Below are positions 11,471 to 21,928 of a stretch of 64,000 nt of DNA, piece by piece. This DNA is from Lineus longissimus (taxonomy: Eukaryota; Nemertea; Pilidiophora; Heteronemertea; Lineidae): NCBI RefSeq assembly GCF_910592395.1, contig NC_088323.1:11023501-11087500 (forward strand), given 5' to 3'. The notes under the pieces were generated by a model, which was given only the letters and a program-made list of their open reading frames with translations, was not told where the DNA came from and ran no database searches. Both the position numbers and the translations under genes were made by a program. Numbering within the stretch: the stretch's first letter is position 1; each line of letters starts with the position of its first letter.

Positions 11471-11477
11471 TATGGTA
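11471..11477. repeat. Target-site duplication of the 2.1-kb TIR element
   Basis: TATGGTA at 11471-11477 is repeated at 13585-13591, immediately outside the inverted repeats. Removing one copy with the element rejoins the LINE reading frame. Confidence 0.85.
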
Positions 11478-12686
11478 TAGGCTTAGGCAACCCTATGCAT
11501 TAACACCCTACATGCGTGTGACCATGTGAACCGTAACGAAATCATAGTCACACAAATACGCCAAATTCACCATATAAACCTTGCTAACATCCCTAATTAT
11601 TGTTACCATGTTGTTCCTCATACCTTTATTAAATAAATACATCGTTTTGATGGAATGTCTTTGCGTTTTTATTCCACAATCGCGACTTGAAACCATGCCA
11701 AAACCACAGAAATCAGCGCCGCGTAAGCCATTTCAAGCCGTGTTTACGTTTTGACGTCATCGATGTTTTCACCTAATTATGCAGGAAAAATATGCATATT
11801 CAAACTTCCCGCGCCGTGTTATTTATCGTCTGATCCAATCAAAATTTGGAATCCCCTTTATTCGTCACTAAATTTACACATATATCACGTGGTTAGCCGC
11901 CAAAACGATGGGAAATAAACACGGGCGAATGGCCGCCGTCAGTGCAACGGAACGGCCGCTCTTTTAGGATAAATTACAGCCAAACGGTGAGTAATCATTA
12001 CAGCTAACCCCCCCAGAATGACAAAGCAATCAATGGAGAGGACGAATATGAAATTCCATTGAAATAGACCCAATAATAAGCCGCCGCCGAGGGAAATTCC
12101 ATGACACCCCGCGTAATTTTTCTATGACTCAATTGCAGTGTTGTGGCGATCTCGTCTCCAGCCATTCACAGTCGCTACGCAACACATTTTGTGATGGCAT
12201 AACGCGATTAACGTCCTGCGGGCGAGATTGGCACTGGGCTGTTCTTCCCCAAATTGATAAATCGTAGTTCTTCCGTATATCGACGTATTTATGAGGAATA
12301 TTCTTGACAAAAACAAAGTGTAGATTAATGGAAGTAGACCAGATGAAAAATATTATTAATATCAATCCCAGTTAGGGCGTAAGTGCCGTTTTATATTTTT
12401 TGGTGCGGTGGGAGGGCAAACAATTGATGCGAGCAGCCGTTCCTACGTAAAATACATAAGAAAAGCTGGTCCCATTTATTGTTTGAACCCCCTCCAATTT
12501 ATTTTATTGACAGTAGATTTGAATTGTGAAGTCATATTCAGTTCTTTATTGGCATTTACTGGCAATATTTTAGTTTCAAATGAATTTGTTTTTTTCTTTT
12601 CAGCATAAACAATAAAGTCTGGCAGTTCCTGCAGGTGGAGGAAGAAACTGGGCTGTCTAACAGAGACTCTCTCTCACTTTATTTAC

Positions 12687-13320
12687 GGCAAAAACTGTAC
12701 TTTTTGGTGGAAAAACACATATTTTTCACCCAAAATGGTGGTTGAGTCACCTTCTTATCTGACAAAAATGGTATCATATGTACATAAAGTTTAATTCTAT
12801 CCTGGTTAATCTGGTTATTTGGACATATTTATGAAGTTTCAAAAATTTCGGCAGAAATCGTGTTTTTTGGTTGAAAAATGCTTCTTTTCACCCAAAACAA
12901 CAACCCAGTCACATCCTGATACAACAAAGTTGCATAAGATTGCCTTATATGCATATAAAGATCAATTCTATGTGGGTTTGTATTGCTATTTTGGCAAATT
13001 TATCAAGTTCTGTGCATTTCGGCAAAAATCATGCATTATTGAAGAAAAATGCATTTTTTCACCCAAAACACATGTTCAGGCACTGGCAGGGCCTAAATAT
13101 TGTAAATAGTAGTAGTAAACACCTTATTCATGAATTTTCTGCTGTTAATCTGCATCAAATTGGTGAAATTTGAATATAATCCAATTTTTGTCAGAATTCT
13201 TCACTTTTTGAGAGAAAACATAAAAAAACTCATTTTCCCCCCAAAATTCACAAATATTGAAACGAAAATTCTGCCTATTTTTCCAAATTCACCATTTTGG
13301 TCAATTTCTTAGCCTTGTTT
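12687..13320. repeat. About 165-170-bp tandem repeat, four units
   Basis: 'ggcaaaaatc..tttttgg..gaaaaatgc..tttttcacccaaaa' recurs near 12687, 12850, 13020 and 13190. Open frames across it follow the repeat phase and have no domain. It lies inside the TIR element. Confidence 0.75.
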
Positions 13321-13400
13321 TGTCAGAAATTGCAATGATTGAAAAAATCACATGGTCACACCTTTAATTTTTATGGTGAAATTGCTTGATTTGGCCAAGT

Positions 13401-13420
13401 TCAAGGTCATGTGACCTTGA
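13401..13420. promoter_or_regulatory. AGGTCA palindrome (nuclear-receptor-like site)
   Basis: TCAAGGTCA-TG-TGACCTTGA is an inverted repeat of the extended half-site TCAAGGTCA. This matches the monomer site of ERR/SF-1-type receptors by sequence; function is not shown. Confidence 0.35.
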
Positions 13421-13591
13421 AATGAAACATTGTATACGCTTATTGAGTATAAAAATAAAATCTCCTTAGTACCCTTCTTATACCTGAAAAATATCAAAAA
13501 GATGTTTGCTTTACTTTTTTCTCTACATTGATTTCAATTTCCCATTAAATCCAAAAGTTAATGCATTAGCTTTGCCTAAGCCTATATGGTA

Positions 13592-14371
13592 ATTTAAATA
13601 GTTTCCTTATACATTTCCTCAAGGTCGTAAGCAATCTACCCATATGCGTAGAAGAAAACTCCCAGAGCACGCTGCCGTATAAACACATAACATATGTTTT
13701 GAACAGGCGATATTTTACATCAATGTCGCCATGACCAAATGCGGAGACCAATGCGTTAGTTTGGGCAATCATGTTTCTAATAGCTTCGTCAATAAGTGTC
13801 TGCTCGGCGTGGGGGCCTATGATATGACCCAGGTGATTTGCTCTATCTTCTGCCAGAAGTCGGTTGTTTTGCCATCTTATAAATGCATTGGCTGCTTCTG
13901 TTCCATAAAATAGGATGTGTGTTTTAATGACATTGAACAATAGTCTATACACCTCGGAAAATCTATCGCAAATCTTAAGCATTTGCTGCATGCCATGTCT
14001 GGTGGGGCACAATAGAACTACATCATCAGCGTACGCCAATGCCCCTACAAAAAATTGGCCGATATAACATCCAACACCCAACTTTTTCAAGTCCAGAAGC
14101 ATTTCATCCGAATAAATGCAAAATAAAATAGGGGACATCACTCCGCCCTGCTTTATACCATTTTTTACATTGATTATCCTACTGAGAGTGTCCTTCCATT
14201 TCACTTGAACATACTGACACATGTACAGCGTTGCCAAGAATTTCGCAATCAATGGACAACATTTCTATTTTACTAACAAAGTGAACAGCCTGGTATATTC
14301 AATTCTGTCGAACGCACGACTGGCATCTTATAGCGTCACATAAACATTACTTCCATGAGATAGATAGTAGT
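13592..14371 (-). pseudogene. LINE reverse transcriptase, palm to thumb part
   Basis: The minus frame contains 'VKNGIKQGGVMSPILF', the catalytic box AYADDVVLL, and 'LFNVIKTHILFYG', the usual order of RT motifs 4-7. The upstream edge (14371) is the BEL insertion point; the palm-start 'DAS.AFDR'-type block lies near 14330-14280 with a stop before it. At the downstream edge the frame runs into the TIR element just after 'KLFKLPY'. Confidence 0.8.
14367..14371. repeat. 5-bp target duplication of the BEL element
   Basis: GTAGT at 14367-14371 is repeated at 19918-19922. A 5-bp duplication is usual for BEL/Pao integrases. Confidence 0.9.
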
Positions 14372-14597
14372 TGTTCCGCAGTGAACATAAGAAAACTCAT
14401 ATAATAAGGAAAATCGGGTGTTATTCAATATAATATACAGAAATGGTAGAGGAGTTCAAAGACTTGTCGTCCGATCCGAATGGTTACTGAAGTCGTTCTG
14501 TCCTTAAGTTCCGTAACGTCCTTTCTATTGACGCTGAAGTATGACGCAAAAGTCGATGACGCGCGGATGGCCGTGACGTCATAATTCCTTCGGAACA
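14372..14597 (-). repeat. BEL/Pao 3' LTR (226 bp)
   Basis: It begins TGTTCCG and ends CGGAACA, a 7-bp inverted pair. It differs from the 19692-19917 copy at six positions, all in the last third of the LTR. Confidence 0.9.
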
Positions 14598-14610
14598 TAA
14601 CCCCTTCCCA
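14598..14610 (-). promoter_or_regulatory. Polypurine tract of the BEL element
   Basis: On the minus strand TGGGAAGGGGTTA directly precedes the 3' LTR, the position used for plus-strand DNA priming. Confidence 0.7.
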
Positions 14611-14770
14611 TGATAAGACATAGTTCTTCATCATTTTAGTGTTCAAAATTCTTGAAACAAAACGTATTTACACGATAATAGTTCGATTTTTTCATGTTGT
14701 CGTTTCTATACGGTTCACATTGTCCGGTTTGAAAAGTCCAAAAATGTTCTGAATTTGATTTACGTTGTCA

Positions 14771-15902
14771 CTAAACCTCAAGTTTACACAGTTTCGTAAT
14801 TGGGCGTATCTGGCTCAAGTTTCCGTTCTGCACTCTTGCCACTAGTGTATGGCCATCTTTTCCCTTGAAGACTTCGGTGATTCGTCCCATTTTCCAGTTT
14901 CCGCGCGTTGTGCTACTATCCACGACCAGTACAACGTCTCCTACGTCCATATCTGGTTCTTCCTTTCTCCATTTCTTCCGCCGATTTAATTCTGGGATGA
15001 ATTCTTTCATCCACCGTTCCCAAACTTGCTTGATCAATTGTTGTACTACTCTCCACCGATTCGTTGGATTGTACTGCACAACGTCTACCGCCTCTGGTGC
15101 GAATTGCCCTCCTAACTGTCCATGGAGGAAGTGATTTGGCGTCAACGGAATGTTGTCTGTCGGATCTGCTGACTGGCACGTCAGAGGTCTTGAGTTCAAT
15201 AGAGCCTCGACACCAGTGAAAGCTGTCATCAGTTTTTCGTCTGTTATGTCGGCCTTCCCAAGAACTGTTTGAATTGCCCTTTTGGCAGATTTGATTAGGC
15301 TCTCGTGTACTCCTCCGTGGTGTTGTCCTAATGGGGGGTTGAAATGCCATCTCACTCCAAGCGTAGAGGTTTCTTTCTTGATCGAACTGCTCAACGATTT
15401 CACGCAACTCACGGTTCCCCTTTACAAAGTTTCCTGCATTGTCTGATGTCATCTCCTTTACGATGCCACGTCTATTGATCATGCGATTGAATGCATTGAG
15501 GAATGAATCCGTAGCCAGGCTGTATGCCATCTCCAGGTGAACAGCTCGGGTTGTTTGACACGTGAATAGACATAAGTACCGGCGCATCTGCGCATTTCCG
15601 CGTCCTTGCTTTGTATAATACGGACCTCCGAAATCTGTGGAAGACATTATTAAGGCTCGTAATTGATATTGTAGTCTACTTCTCGGAAGAGGTGCCATCA
15701 TTTGTGTACCTGGTTTGCTCTTCCGTCTTTTACACATCGGACATTGTCTCTCGCATTCTCTGATTTCCTCCCGCCCGCAAATTATCCAATAGCGACTAGA
15801 TAATTCAGCTAGCGTGTGGTTTACTCCTTGTACGTGTCGTCCCTTCTCGTGATAGTATCTCACTATCAATCTTGTGACGTGATGTCCTCTAGGTAGTATC
15901 AC
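14771..15902 (-). pseudogene. BEL/Pao integrase, frameshifted
   Basis: The first part (15902 to about 15370) has the HHCC zinc-binding segment ending 'CERQCPMCKRRK' and the first two catalytic Asp residues in 'SSTDFGGPY' and 'TSDNAGNF'. The frame then changes near 15370. The catalytic Glu sits in the second frame ('GGVHESLIKSAKRA'), followed by 'SRPLT', 'NHFLHG' and the C-terminal 'GDVVLVVDSSTTRGNWKMGR' typical of BEL/Pao. All D,D,E residues are present but not in one frame. The second frame stops at 14771, just before the polypurine tract. Confidence 0.85.
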
Positions 15903-16028
15903 TGGGTATTTCGTCTCAAACGGTAGGAATTCCGCTTGGGTCAGTCGTCCGTCACTTCGAAGGACACCATTTTCATCGATCCTTGGGTTCAGGTCTGATA
16001 GCTTGCTTGTCTTGTGAATTTTACCTCC

Positions 16029-17771
16029 TCAACGTAATGCTTTGCATTCTTCAGCAAACGTATCTTGTTGTGCCTTGGAGATGATCACGTCTCCTGACCT
16101 TTCTATTTCCTCTGGGCTCAATTCTCCGATCTGACGATCTTCATTCGATTTTCTGCAGTTGTCGATGAATCTCCGAACCCAGGCTTGTCTCCTGCATAAC
16201 TGCATCCAGCTAGAGAAATGTGATGGTTCCAGTCTCAAAACGTTATTTTCCTCGATGGGCTGCTCAGATGTGTCTTCATTTGTGGTCACGTGCGTTCTCT
16301 CTGTCTTCTTCACTTCTAGTTCTACTATCGCTATATTGCGGTCGTCCACCTTATTCTCAGGCCATTCACTTGTTCCTTGTTGTAGAAAGGCAGGTCCCGA
16401 CCACCATATCTTGGATGCTAGTAGATCTTTTATTCCCATTCCTCGAGAGACTAGATCGGCAGGGTTGACATCTGTCGGCACGTGTCTCCATTGTTCTGGC
16501 GATGTTATACCCTGTATTTCTCCGACTCGATTTGCGACGAATGGCTTGAACTTGCGGCTCCTTCCTCTGATCCACCACAGGACGTTCATGCTGTCAGACC
16601 AGAATACGACTTCTTTGATGGATATCTCTAGTGTTGATGATACGGTGACCGTTAGCCGTAGTCCCTCTATGGCTGCCATCAACTCGAGTCTAGGGATGCT
16701 GAGTGCTATCAGTGGGGCTACTTTTCCCCTTGATGCTACCAGTCGTACTGCCACTGTTCGGTCTTCATATTCTGTCCTCAGGAAAATACAACACCCGTAT
16801 GCGTCTTGGGATGCGTCCACAAACGTATGCAGCTGTGCGTTGATCATTTTCTTAGCTGATTCGAGTCTCAGGCATCTGGGTACTTTGACGTTCTCTACTT
16901 GTAGTAGCCCCTCAAACCAGTTGTTGACATCGTCAGCAGCTTCTCCAAGAATGGCGTCATCCCAGTTGTATCCTGCGACCCAGACCTTCTGTAGTACGAT
17001 GCGTCCTTGCATAACGTATGGTGCGATAAAACCTAGTGGATCGAATACTGCAGCAATTTTGCGGAGAAAATTGCGTTTCGTCAACTTGAAGTCATCCTCC
17101 ACTGGTTTTGGCTCGAACGTGAAGATGTCTTCCTCTGCTTTCCACATCACTCCCAGAGTTTTAACAGATGGTAACTCTCCTCCATCAAGACTGATCTGCG
17201 ATGCTCTGTCTTCTATAGGTATCTCCGCTAAGACCTTGGGTGAATTTGACAGGTACTTCCGTGCGTCCATTCCGGCTATACCCCACAACTTGTTCAGTTG
17301 TTTGTAGAGTTCAATGCCGCTTTTGTCATCTTGTACTGAATCCATAGAGTCATCCATGTACTTAGATTTCAGAACCGTCTCTGATGCCAGTGGGTACTGC
17401 GACTTGTACTTTCGTGCGTGTTCTTGACTGACAAACTGAGCCAAAAATGGTGACGCGTTAACACCGAAGACGACTCGAATAAATTCGTATTCGTTGGGCT
17501 CTTCTTTATCTTCTCCTCTCCAAAGAAAACGATGGTAAGGCCTATCCTCCGGCGCTAATCCGATCTGTAAATACATCTGCGAGATGTCGCAAACTAATGC
17601 CACGGGGTTCCTCCTGAGACGTAGCAAAACATCCACCAGGTTTCTCTGTAGCTTTGGTCCTTGGCAAATATTGTCATTCAATGATGTTCCGTTTGTCTTA
17701 GCTGATGCGTCGAATACAATCCTAACTTTCGTTGTCGCTCTATTCATCCGAACTACAGGGAAGTGTGGCAA
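16029..17771 (-). CDS. BEL/Pao reverse transcriptase and RNase H
   Basis: A single 580-codon frame. RT blocks: 'VRIVFDASAKTNGTSLND' (residues 16-33), 'ALVCDISQMYLQIGL' (first catalytic Asp, ~58-72), and catalytic KYMDDSMDS with YMDD at about 138-141. The connection domain has 'FDPLGFIAPY'. RNase H follows with 'FVDASQDAYGCC', 'SIPRLELMAA' and 'FWSDSMNVLWWI', then 'NPADLVSRG'. It is part of a polyprotein; the Met is only the first in the frame, not a true start. Antisense frames over it are shadows. Confidence 0.9.
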   Translation of the reverse strand: MPHFPVVRMNRATTKVRIVFDASAKTNGTSLNDNICQGPKLQRNLVDVLLRLRRNPVALVCDISQMYLQIGLAPEDRPYHRFLWRGEDKEEPNEYEFIRVVFGVNASPFLAQFVSQEHARKYKSQYPLASETVLKSKYMDDSMDSVQDDKSGIELYKQLNKLWGIAGMDARKYLSNSPKVLAEIPIEDRASQISLDGGELPSVKTLGVMWKAEEDIFTFEPKPVEDDFKLTKRNFLRKIAAVFDPLGFIAPYVMQGRIVLQKVWVAGYNWDDAILGEAADDVNNWFEGLLQVENVKVPRCLRLESAKKMINAQLHTFVDASQDAYGCCIFLRTEYEDRTVAVRLVASRGKVAPLIALSIPRLELMAAIEGLRLTVTVSSTLEISIKEVVFWSDSMNVLWWIRGRSRKFKPFVANRVGEIQGITSPEQWRHVPTDVNPADLVSRGMGIKDLLASKIWWSGPAFLQQGTSEWPENKVDDRNIAIVELEVKKTERTHVTTNEDTSEQPIEENNVLRLEPSHFSSWMQLCRRQAWVRRFIDNCRKSNEDRQIGELSPEEIERSGDVIISKAQQDTFAEECKALR

Positions 17772-17792
17772 ATACCATTGACATCCCGGCTT

Positions 17793-18497
17793 TCATTCTG
17801 TCTTCGTTACTTTACGTATGTATCCTTTTCCCAGGTACTGATCAATCGTATCGCTGTATGTCTGTTTGACCTCCGGTTTCTTTTCCAGTCTTTTCTCCGT
17901 CGACCGAAGATGATCAAGCGCTGTCTCTCTGTTATCTGGTAGTCGTGTCTTCTTATCTTTCCATGGGATGGCGATTTCATATCGTTCCTCGTCATGTGTC
18001 AATGAATTCTTCACTGTCTCCATTGCCGCTTGTTCTTCTGGCTTCAAAACCTGAAAGTCTTTTTCGCTCATTCTGTAGTCCTGAACCTCCCAAAACCGTC
18101 GTGGGTTTTGATTTATCTCATCCATCACTATCTGGCGTGACTGTGTGAAGTACGTTCGTGTGAAGTTGGTAGACTGTCTGCCGCTCCCCTGTCCGGCTAT
18201 TGCACCAATGCACGTCCATCCTAATTTTGTCAGTCTGGCCATCGGCGCATCTGCTGTCTTGCCGCGAATATCCCGAAGTGAGAGATGTAGTTCTTGATAA
18301 TCTTGTCCTATCAGCAAATCCACTGTGTCTCTTCTCCCGAATTTAGGAAATTCGATGTCTCTCAGATGCTCATATCTGTCTGCGTATTGATTCCAATCGA
18401 TTGCCTTCAAATCGCCTGTCACGTTATTCGTTGTCTTTGCAATGATGTTCATGTCGATACGATGATTCAAACTCTCAAGACCTATCTGAACTGGCAT
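17793..18497 (-). pseudogene. BEL/Pao aspartic protease and linker
   Basis: The frame includes 'VDLLIGQDYQELHL', the second conserved block of the retropepsin of BEL elements (flap/DLLIG region), then 'TKLGWTCIG', and a linker rich in charged residues that leads to RT. The active-site block (LDD..T) lies upstream near 18630-18600, where a one-base change puts it out of frame with both gag and this segment. Confidence 0.75.
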
Positions 18498-18501
18498 GGA
18501 A

Positions 18502-19668
18502 TCAAATGTTTCTGTTTTGCCGTTTAAGACCTGTACTGTTGTCTTCTGAATTTCTCCTTGTAGTCCTAGCTCTGCCGCGACGTCCGCGTTTATGTACGTC
18601 GTTGTGCTGCAAATCGTCTAACATCGCATTCACTTTTATCCTTCGTTTTCCGTTTTTTACGATTACTGGTACAGTCCGCATAGAAATGAACTTCTCTTCG
18701 TTCGTTTGATCAGTAGTTTTCAACGTGACTGTGCTGTGGTTGCGATCTCTTTCTCTTTTCTCCTCAGTGTCTTTCCTTGCTGGCATAACCGATGTCCTTT
18801 TTCCGTGGAGCAATCGGTGATGTGTTTCCTTACACTCATCAATGCCGCATTCTCTTGTCCGCTCGCATTTTGATCCTAAATGGTTTCGTCCAAGGCATCG
18901 GTAACAAAGAGCCAAATGTTTAGCCTTTTCCCAACGTTTGTTGATCTCCAATCGTTTGAAAACATCGCATGCCCATATGCCGTGGGTTTGGTCGCATAAC
19001 TCGCAGTTATTGTTATTATTGCGTGTTGTACCGGTGAAGTGTGCTCTATTTGTTGACTCCCTGTATCTGTTCGATTGTCGGTTTCTGTTCTTTGAATCTG
19101 ACTTTGTTTCTTGATTCTCTGCGCCTACACCATGAATGGCCTCATATGCGACGGTACGGTACTCGGCTTCCCTCAACACAAACTTCCTCAGGGCGTAGAT
19201 CGATTCATCAAAATTTTTCTCGTGCACCCAGCGCTGGTAACTTGTTAACATTCCTTCTGTCATCTTTCTCATCATAACAGAATAGAGCAGTTTGCTATCT
19301 AAATCGCCGAACAATCCTGACTCCTTCAGGTTGATCATCGTTAGATCTAAAATGTCTGAAAATCGCTCGATATCCCCAGGCTTTCCTGGTCGTGAGGGCG
19401 GGAAGTTTGTCAGCTCCTCCAACTGCAAATTGATCTGTCTTCGATCACCTCCGTATTTTCTCTCAAGCCTCTCCTTTGCGGCTTCGTACGCAGCTGGTGA
19501 GTGTCCCAGGCTTTCAATCAACTTCAGCGCATCACCTGAAAGATGCTCTCTAAGCTGCAGTAACTTGTACTCAGGTGTTGCTGGGGCGTGATCTCCGTCT
19601 GCGTTGACTCACCTCCTCCTTCTCCCGCTTCGCTTCCCAATTCCGGCATTTTCCCGACGAATTCCATT
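18502..19668 (-). pseudogene. BEL/Pao gag with zinc knuckles
   Basis: The main frame from 19521 has capsid-like helices ('AAYEAAKERLERKYGG') and two knuckles: CELCDQTHGIWAC (residues 173-185) and CYRCLGRNHLGSKC (206-219, CCHC). A likely true start, MEFVGKMPELG, lies at about 19668 in another frame, joined by a frameshift near 19570. Gag is therefore shorter than usual at the N-terminus. The frame runs into the protease region, where 'NAMLDD' is followed by a one-base shift. Confidence 0.8.
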
Positions 19669-19670
19669 AA

Positions 19671-19686
19671 CTACGCTCTGCTACCA
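19671..19686 (-). promoter_or_regulatory. Primer-binding site of the BEL element
   Basis: On the minus strand TGGTAGCAGAGCGTAG starts 5 bp inside the 5' LTR. It starts with TGG, the complement of tRNA CCA-3'. I do not assign the tRNA. Confidence 0.6.
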
Positions 19687-19691
19687 ATCTA

Positions 19692-19917
19692 TGTTCCGCA
19701 GTGAACATAAGAAAACTCATATAATAAGGAAAATCGGGTGTTATTCAATATAATATACAGAAATGGTAGAGGAGTTCAAAGACTTGTCGTCCGATCCGAA
19801 TGGTTACTGAAGTCGTTCTGTCCTTGCGTTCCGTAATGTCCTTTCTATTGACCCTGAAGTATGACGCAAAAGTTGATGACACGCGGATGGCCGTGACGTC
19901 ATAATTCCTTCGGAACA
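19692..19917 (-). repeat. BEL/Pao 5' LTR (226 bp)
   Basis: TGTTCCG...CGGAACA, same length as the 14372-14597 copy and identical for roughly the first 140 bp read on the plus strand. Confidence 0.9.
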
Positions 19918-19922
19918 GTAGT

Positions 19923-20446
19923 CAACAACTTCTTTGAGCACAAATGTACACTGGGTGGTGGAGCTCTTTTTCTGAAACCCGAACTCACATGAGCAAAAAA
20001 CCTGAGGGCATTTTTCCAATACACTACTTAATGCAATCCCTCTATAGTTTTCGGAGTCGTTAAAAGACTTTCTCATGTTCTTGGGAATAGGAATTATAAT
20101 CGACCTTTTGAAAGCCTCTGGTATGTAAGAATGAGACAACATAAGTGTGAAAAGCTCCACTAGCCTCTTGTCAAGTGCCTCTGTGCCATGAATCAAATGG
20201 TCACTAAATAGAGTCTTCTCACCATCATGTTTTCCTTTATTCAGTTTGAGAATTGCAGATCGTACTTCAACTGCTGAAACAGTGTGGCTAATGCAGCCAC
20301 ATCCGTTAGTTTCACATTGAGAGACTATATCATTGTCCTAACCTCTGATTATATCACTCATCTGTTCCTCGTCATAACCAACTGTTGAGTACAAAGCTTC
20401 ATATTTATCAGCAAATCTATCCGCGATGGATCTGTCATCCATAGCA
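19923..20446 (-). pseudogene. LINE ORF2: start of reverse transcriptase
   Basis: The minus frame reads 'LMLSHSYIPEAFKRSIIIPIPK', 'NYRGIALSSVLEK' and 'CEFGFQKKSSTTQCTFVLKE', the RT fingers blocks. The BEL element sits immediately after, at 19922. Stops and shifts near 20200-20350 separate it from the endonuclease frame. Confidence 0.8.
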
Positions 20447-21810
20447 TCATCGATTCTCACCGCATAAGTCTGTTTCTTTCTTTTTTCCCCTATTGATCAG
20501 CTTCCAGAAGTCACTGTCATTCTTTTCCAAAAATGCACTTGCTATTCTATTACTCTCAGCTACCTTATTCTCCCTTTTGGAGAGTTTGATGGCATGGTGG
20601 TATCTCGCACTAGTTGTTTTACGGATCTCGAATACGACCCCTTGCCTTTGCGCCCCCCCCCCCCCGGCCTTCCAAATGTTATGCCAAAGCAAAGCCCTTT
20701 CTCTAAGCGCTCTAATATTTTCGTTCCACCGTAAGGGTTTCGGACCTTTGGCCTGAGTATTAGCCTGACTAGGGAAACATTCTTCCCCTGCTGTTAAACA
20801 TGCGCCAATAATATCTTTGTGCAGAGTCTCGATCACTTCCTTGTGGTCATTACATTTGAATGTATTACAGTAGTCACGTGCCATTCTTTCAATGGCGTTC
20901 ACTTCCCGATCTAGATTCAACTTATATTGCACAATGTGTTCTGCGGTTAGTGAGTCCCATTTAGGCACATTTCGTTGGGCACCGGATGACTGCTCTTCAT
21001 TATAAACATGTTCAATCTGCATGTTAAACTCGACGGAGAGTGGCGAGTGATCAGAAAAGTTATCGATATCGTGAGTTACTCCATGGTCAGATATGTCCCC
21101 CAAAAGGTTCTCTGTCACAAAGAAATGGTCTAACACTGTCCTGCTGTTATTTATTTTACTCTCGAAGGTAAAATCAATCTCACCAAAATCGCTGATAGTC
21201 TTAAGAGTCTCTGACGGCAGGAATATCTCAAGTTTTCGAGTCGTGTTCAGATGCGTTCTGACCCAATCTACAATAAAATCGCCTCCCAGAATTATTCGGT
21301 CAATGTCTTGTTGTGCAAACAGAGCATTCAGTTCTTGCAAAGTGTCTTCGTACTCGGCGGGAATATCGTTGCCTGGCATATATACATTGCACATAAGTAT
21401 CTTTACAGAATCAGCTAATTCTACAACAATGGCACAGAAACGGTTAGTTTTAAAAGTAACTGGCGAAATTACATGCCTGATACTTGTTTTCCAGAGGATG
21501 GCAGTGCCACCATAAGGCCTGCCCCTCGTTAAAACGCCTGGCTCCGTACCAGATACCGCATGGGCATTGCATTTGGAAATCTACTGGACAACACATCCAA
21601 AATATCGCACTCATGTAGCCAGTGTTCTTGCACAAATATGTAATCGTATTTGTCCGAAAGGAGTGTCAAGTATTCAACTCTCCCAGTACCCAGACCCTGT
21701 GAATTGTAGCTGGTAATGGAATGTGGAAGTCTATTGCCAAATGACTGTGCCACGATCAGGAAAAGGAAACCAAGAAGGATGAGGAAGTACGCTAGTGGGC
21801 TCTTATTCAT
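20447..21810 (-). pseudogene. LINE ORF2: AP endonuclease domain
   Basis: The frame starts near 21810 with 'SYNSQGLGTGRVEYL' and 'DYIFVQEHWL', the Asn and Glu blocks of an APE-type endonuclease. A shift near 21530-21450 leads to the frame at 21394 with CNVYMPGND, 'ILGGDFIVDW' (GDFN block, Asn replaced by Ile), 'INNSRTVLDHFF' and the catalytic 'SDHSPL'. A linker follows to RT. Nicking activity is doubtful given the GDFI change and the frame break. Confidence 0.8.
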
Positions 21811-21928
21811 TCAACGGGTTCTTTCCTGGCGCGATCCAGAGACGGGACGATATGTTTTCTTACCATCATCACTTCTTCCAGGCACGTGTCCTCATTCATT
21901 AGTTTTGGAAAGTCTGACTTCCCAACCG

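Larger units (their letters stand above)
11478..13584. mobile_element. 2.1-kb TIR DNA transposon, non-autonomous
   Basis: The terminal inverted repeats begin TAGGCTTAGGCAA at both ends and extend, with a few mismatches, to TGCATTAAC (about 28 bp). It is flanked by a 7-bp duplication TATGGTA (8 bp if one offset base is allowed). The superfamily is uncertain: a 7-8 bp duplication points to a hAT-like or similar group. There is no transposase; the inside holds a tandem repeat (12687-13320) and an AGGTCA palindrome near 13401. Confidence 0.8.
14372..19917 (-). mobile_element. BEL/Pao LTR retrotransposon, structurally near-complete
   Basis: The order on the minus strand is 5' LTR, primer-binding site, gag with two zinc knuckles, aspartic protease, reverse transcriptase, RNase H, integrase, polypurine tract and 3' LTR. 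It is flanked by GTAGT. The 226-bp LTRs differ at 6 sites (about 2.7%), so the insertion is fairly young, but frameshifts interrupt the polyprotein at the protease active site, between protease and RT, before the integrase and inside it. It lies within the LINE RT domain in the same orientation. Confidence 0.9.

Noticed and set aside
12819-13312. Overlapping frames of 60-100 codons
   Set aside because: They follow the 165-bp tandem repeat inside the TIR element; similarity between units is at DNA level and frames differ.
16159-17307. A 382-codon open frame on the + strand
   Set aside because: It is the antisense shadow of the BEL reverse transcriptase/RNase H frame, whose motifs are clear on the minus strand.
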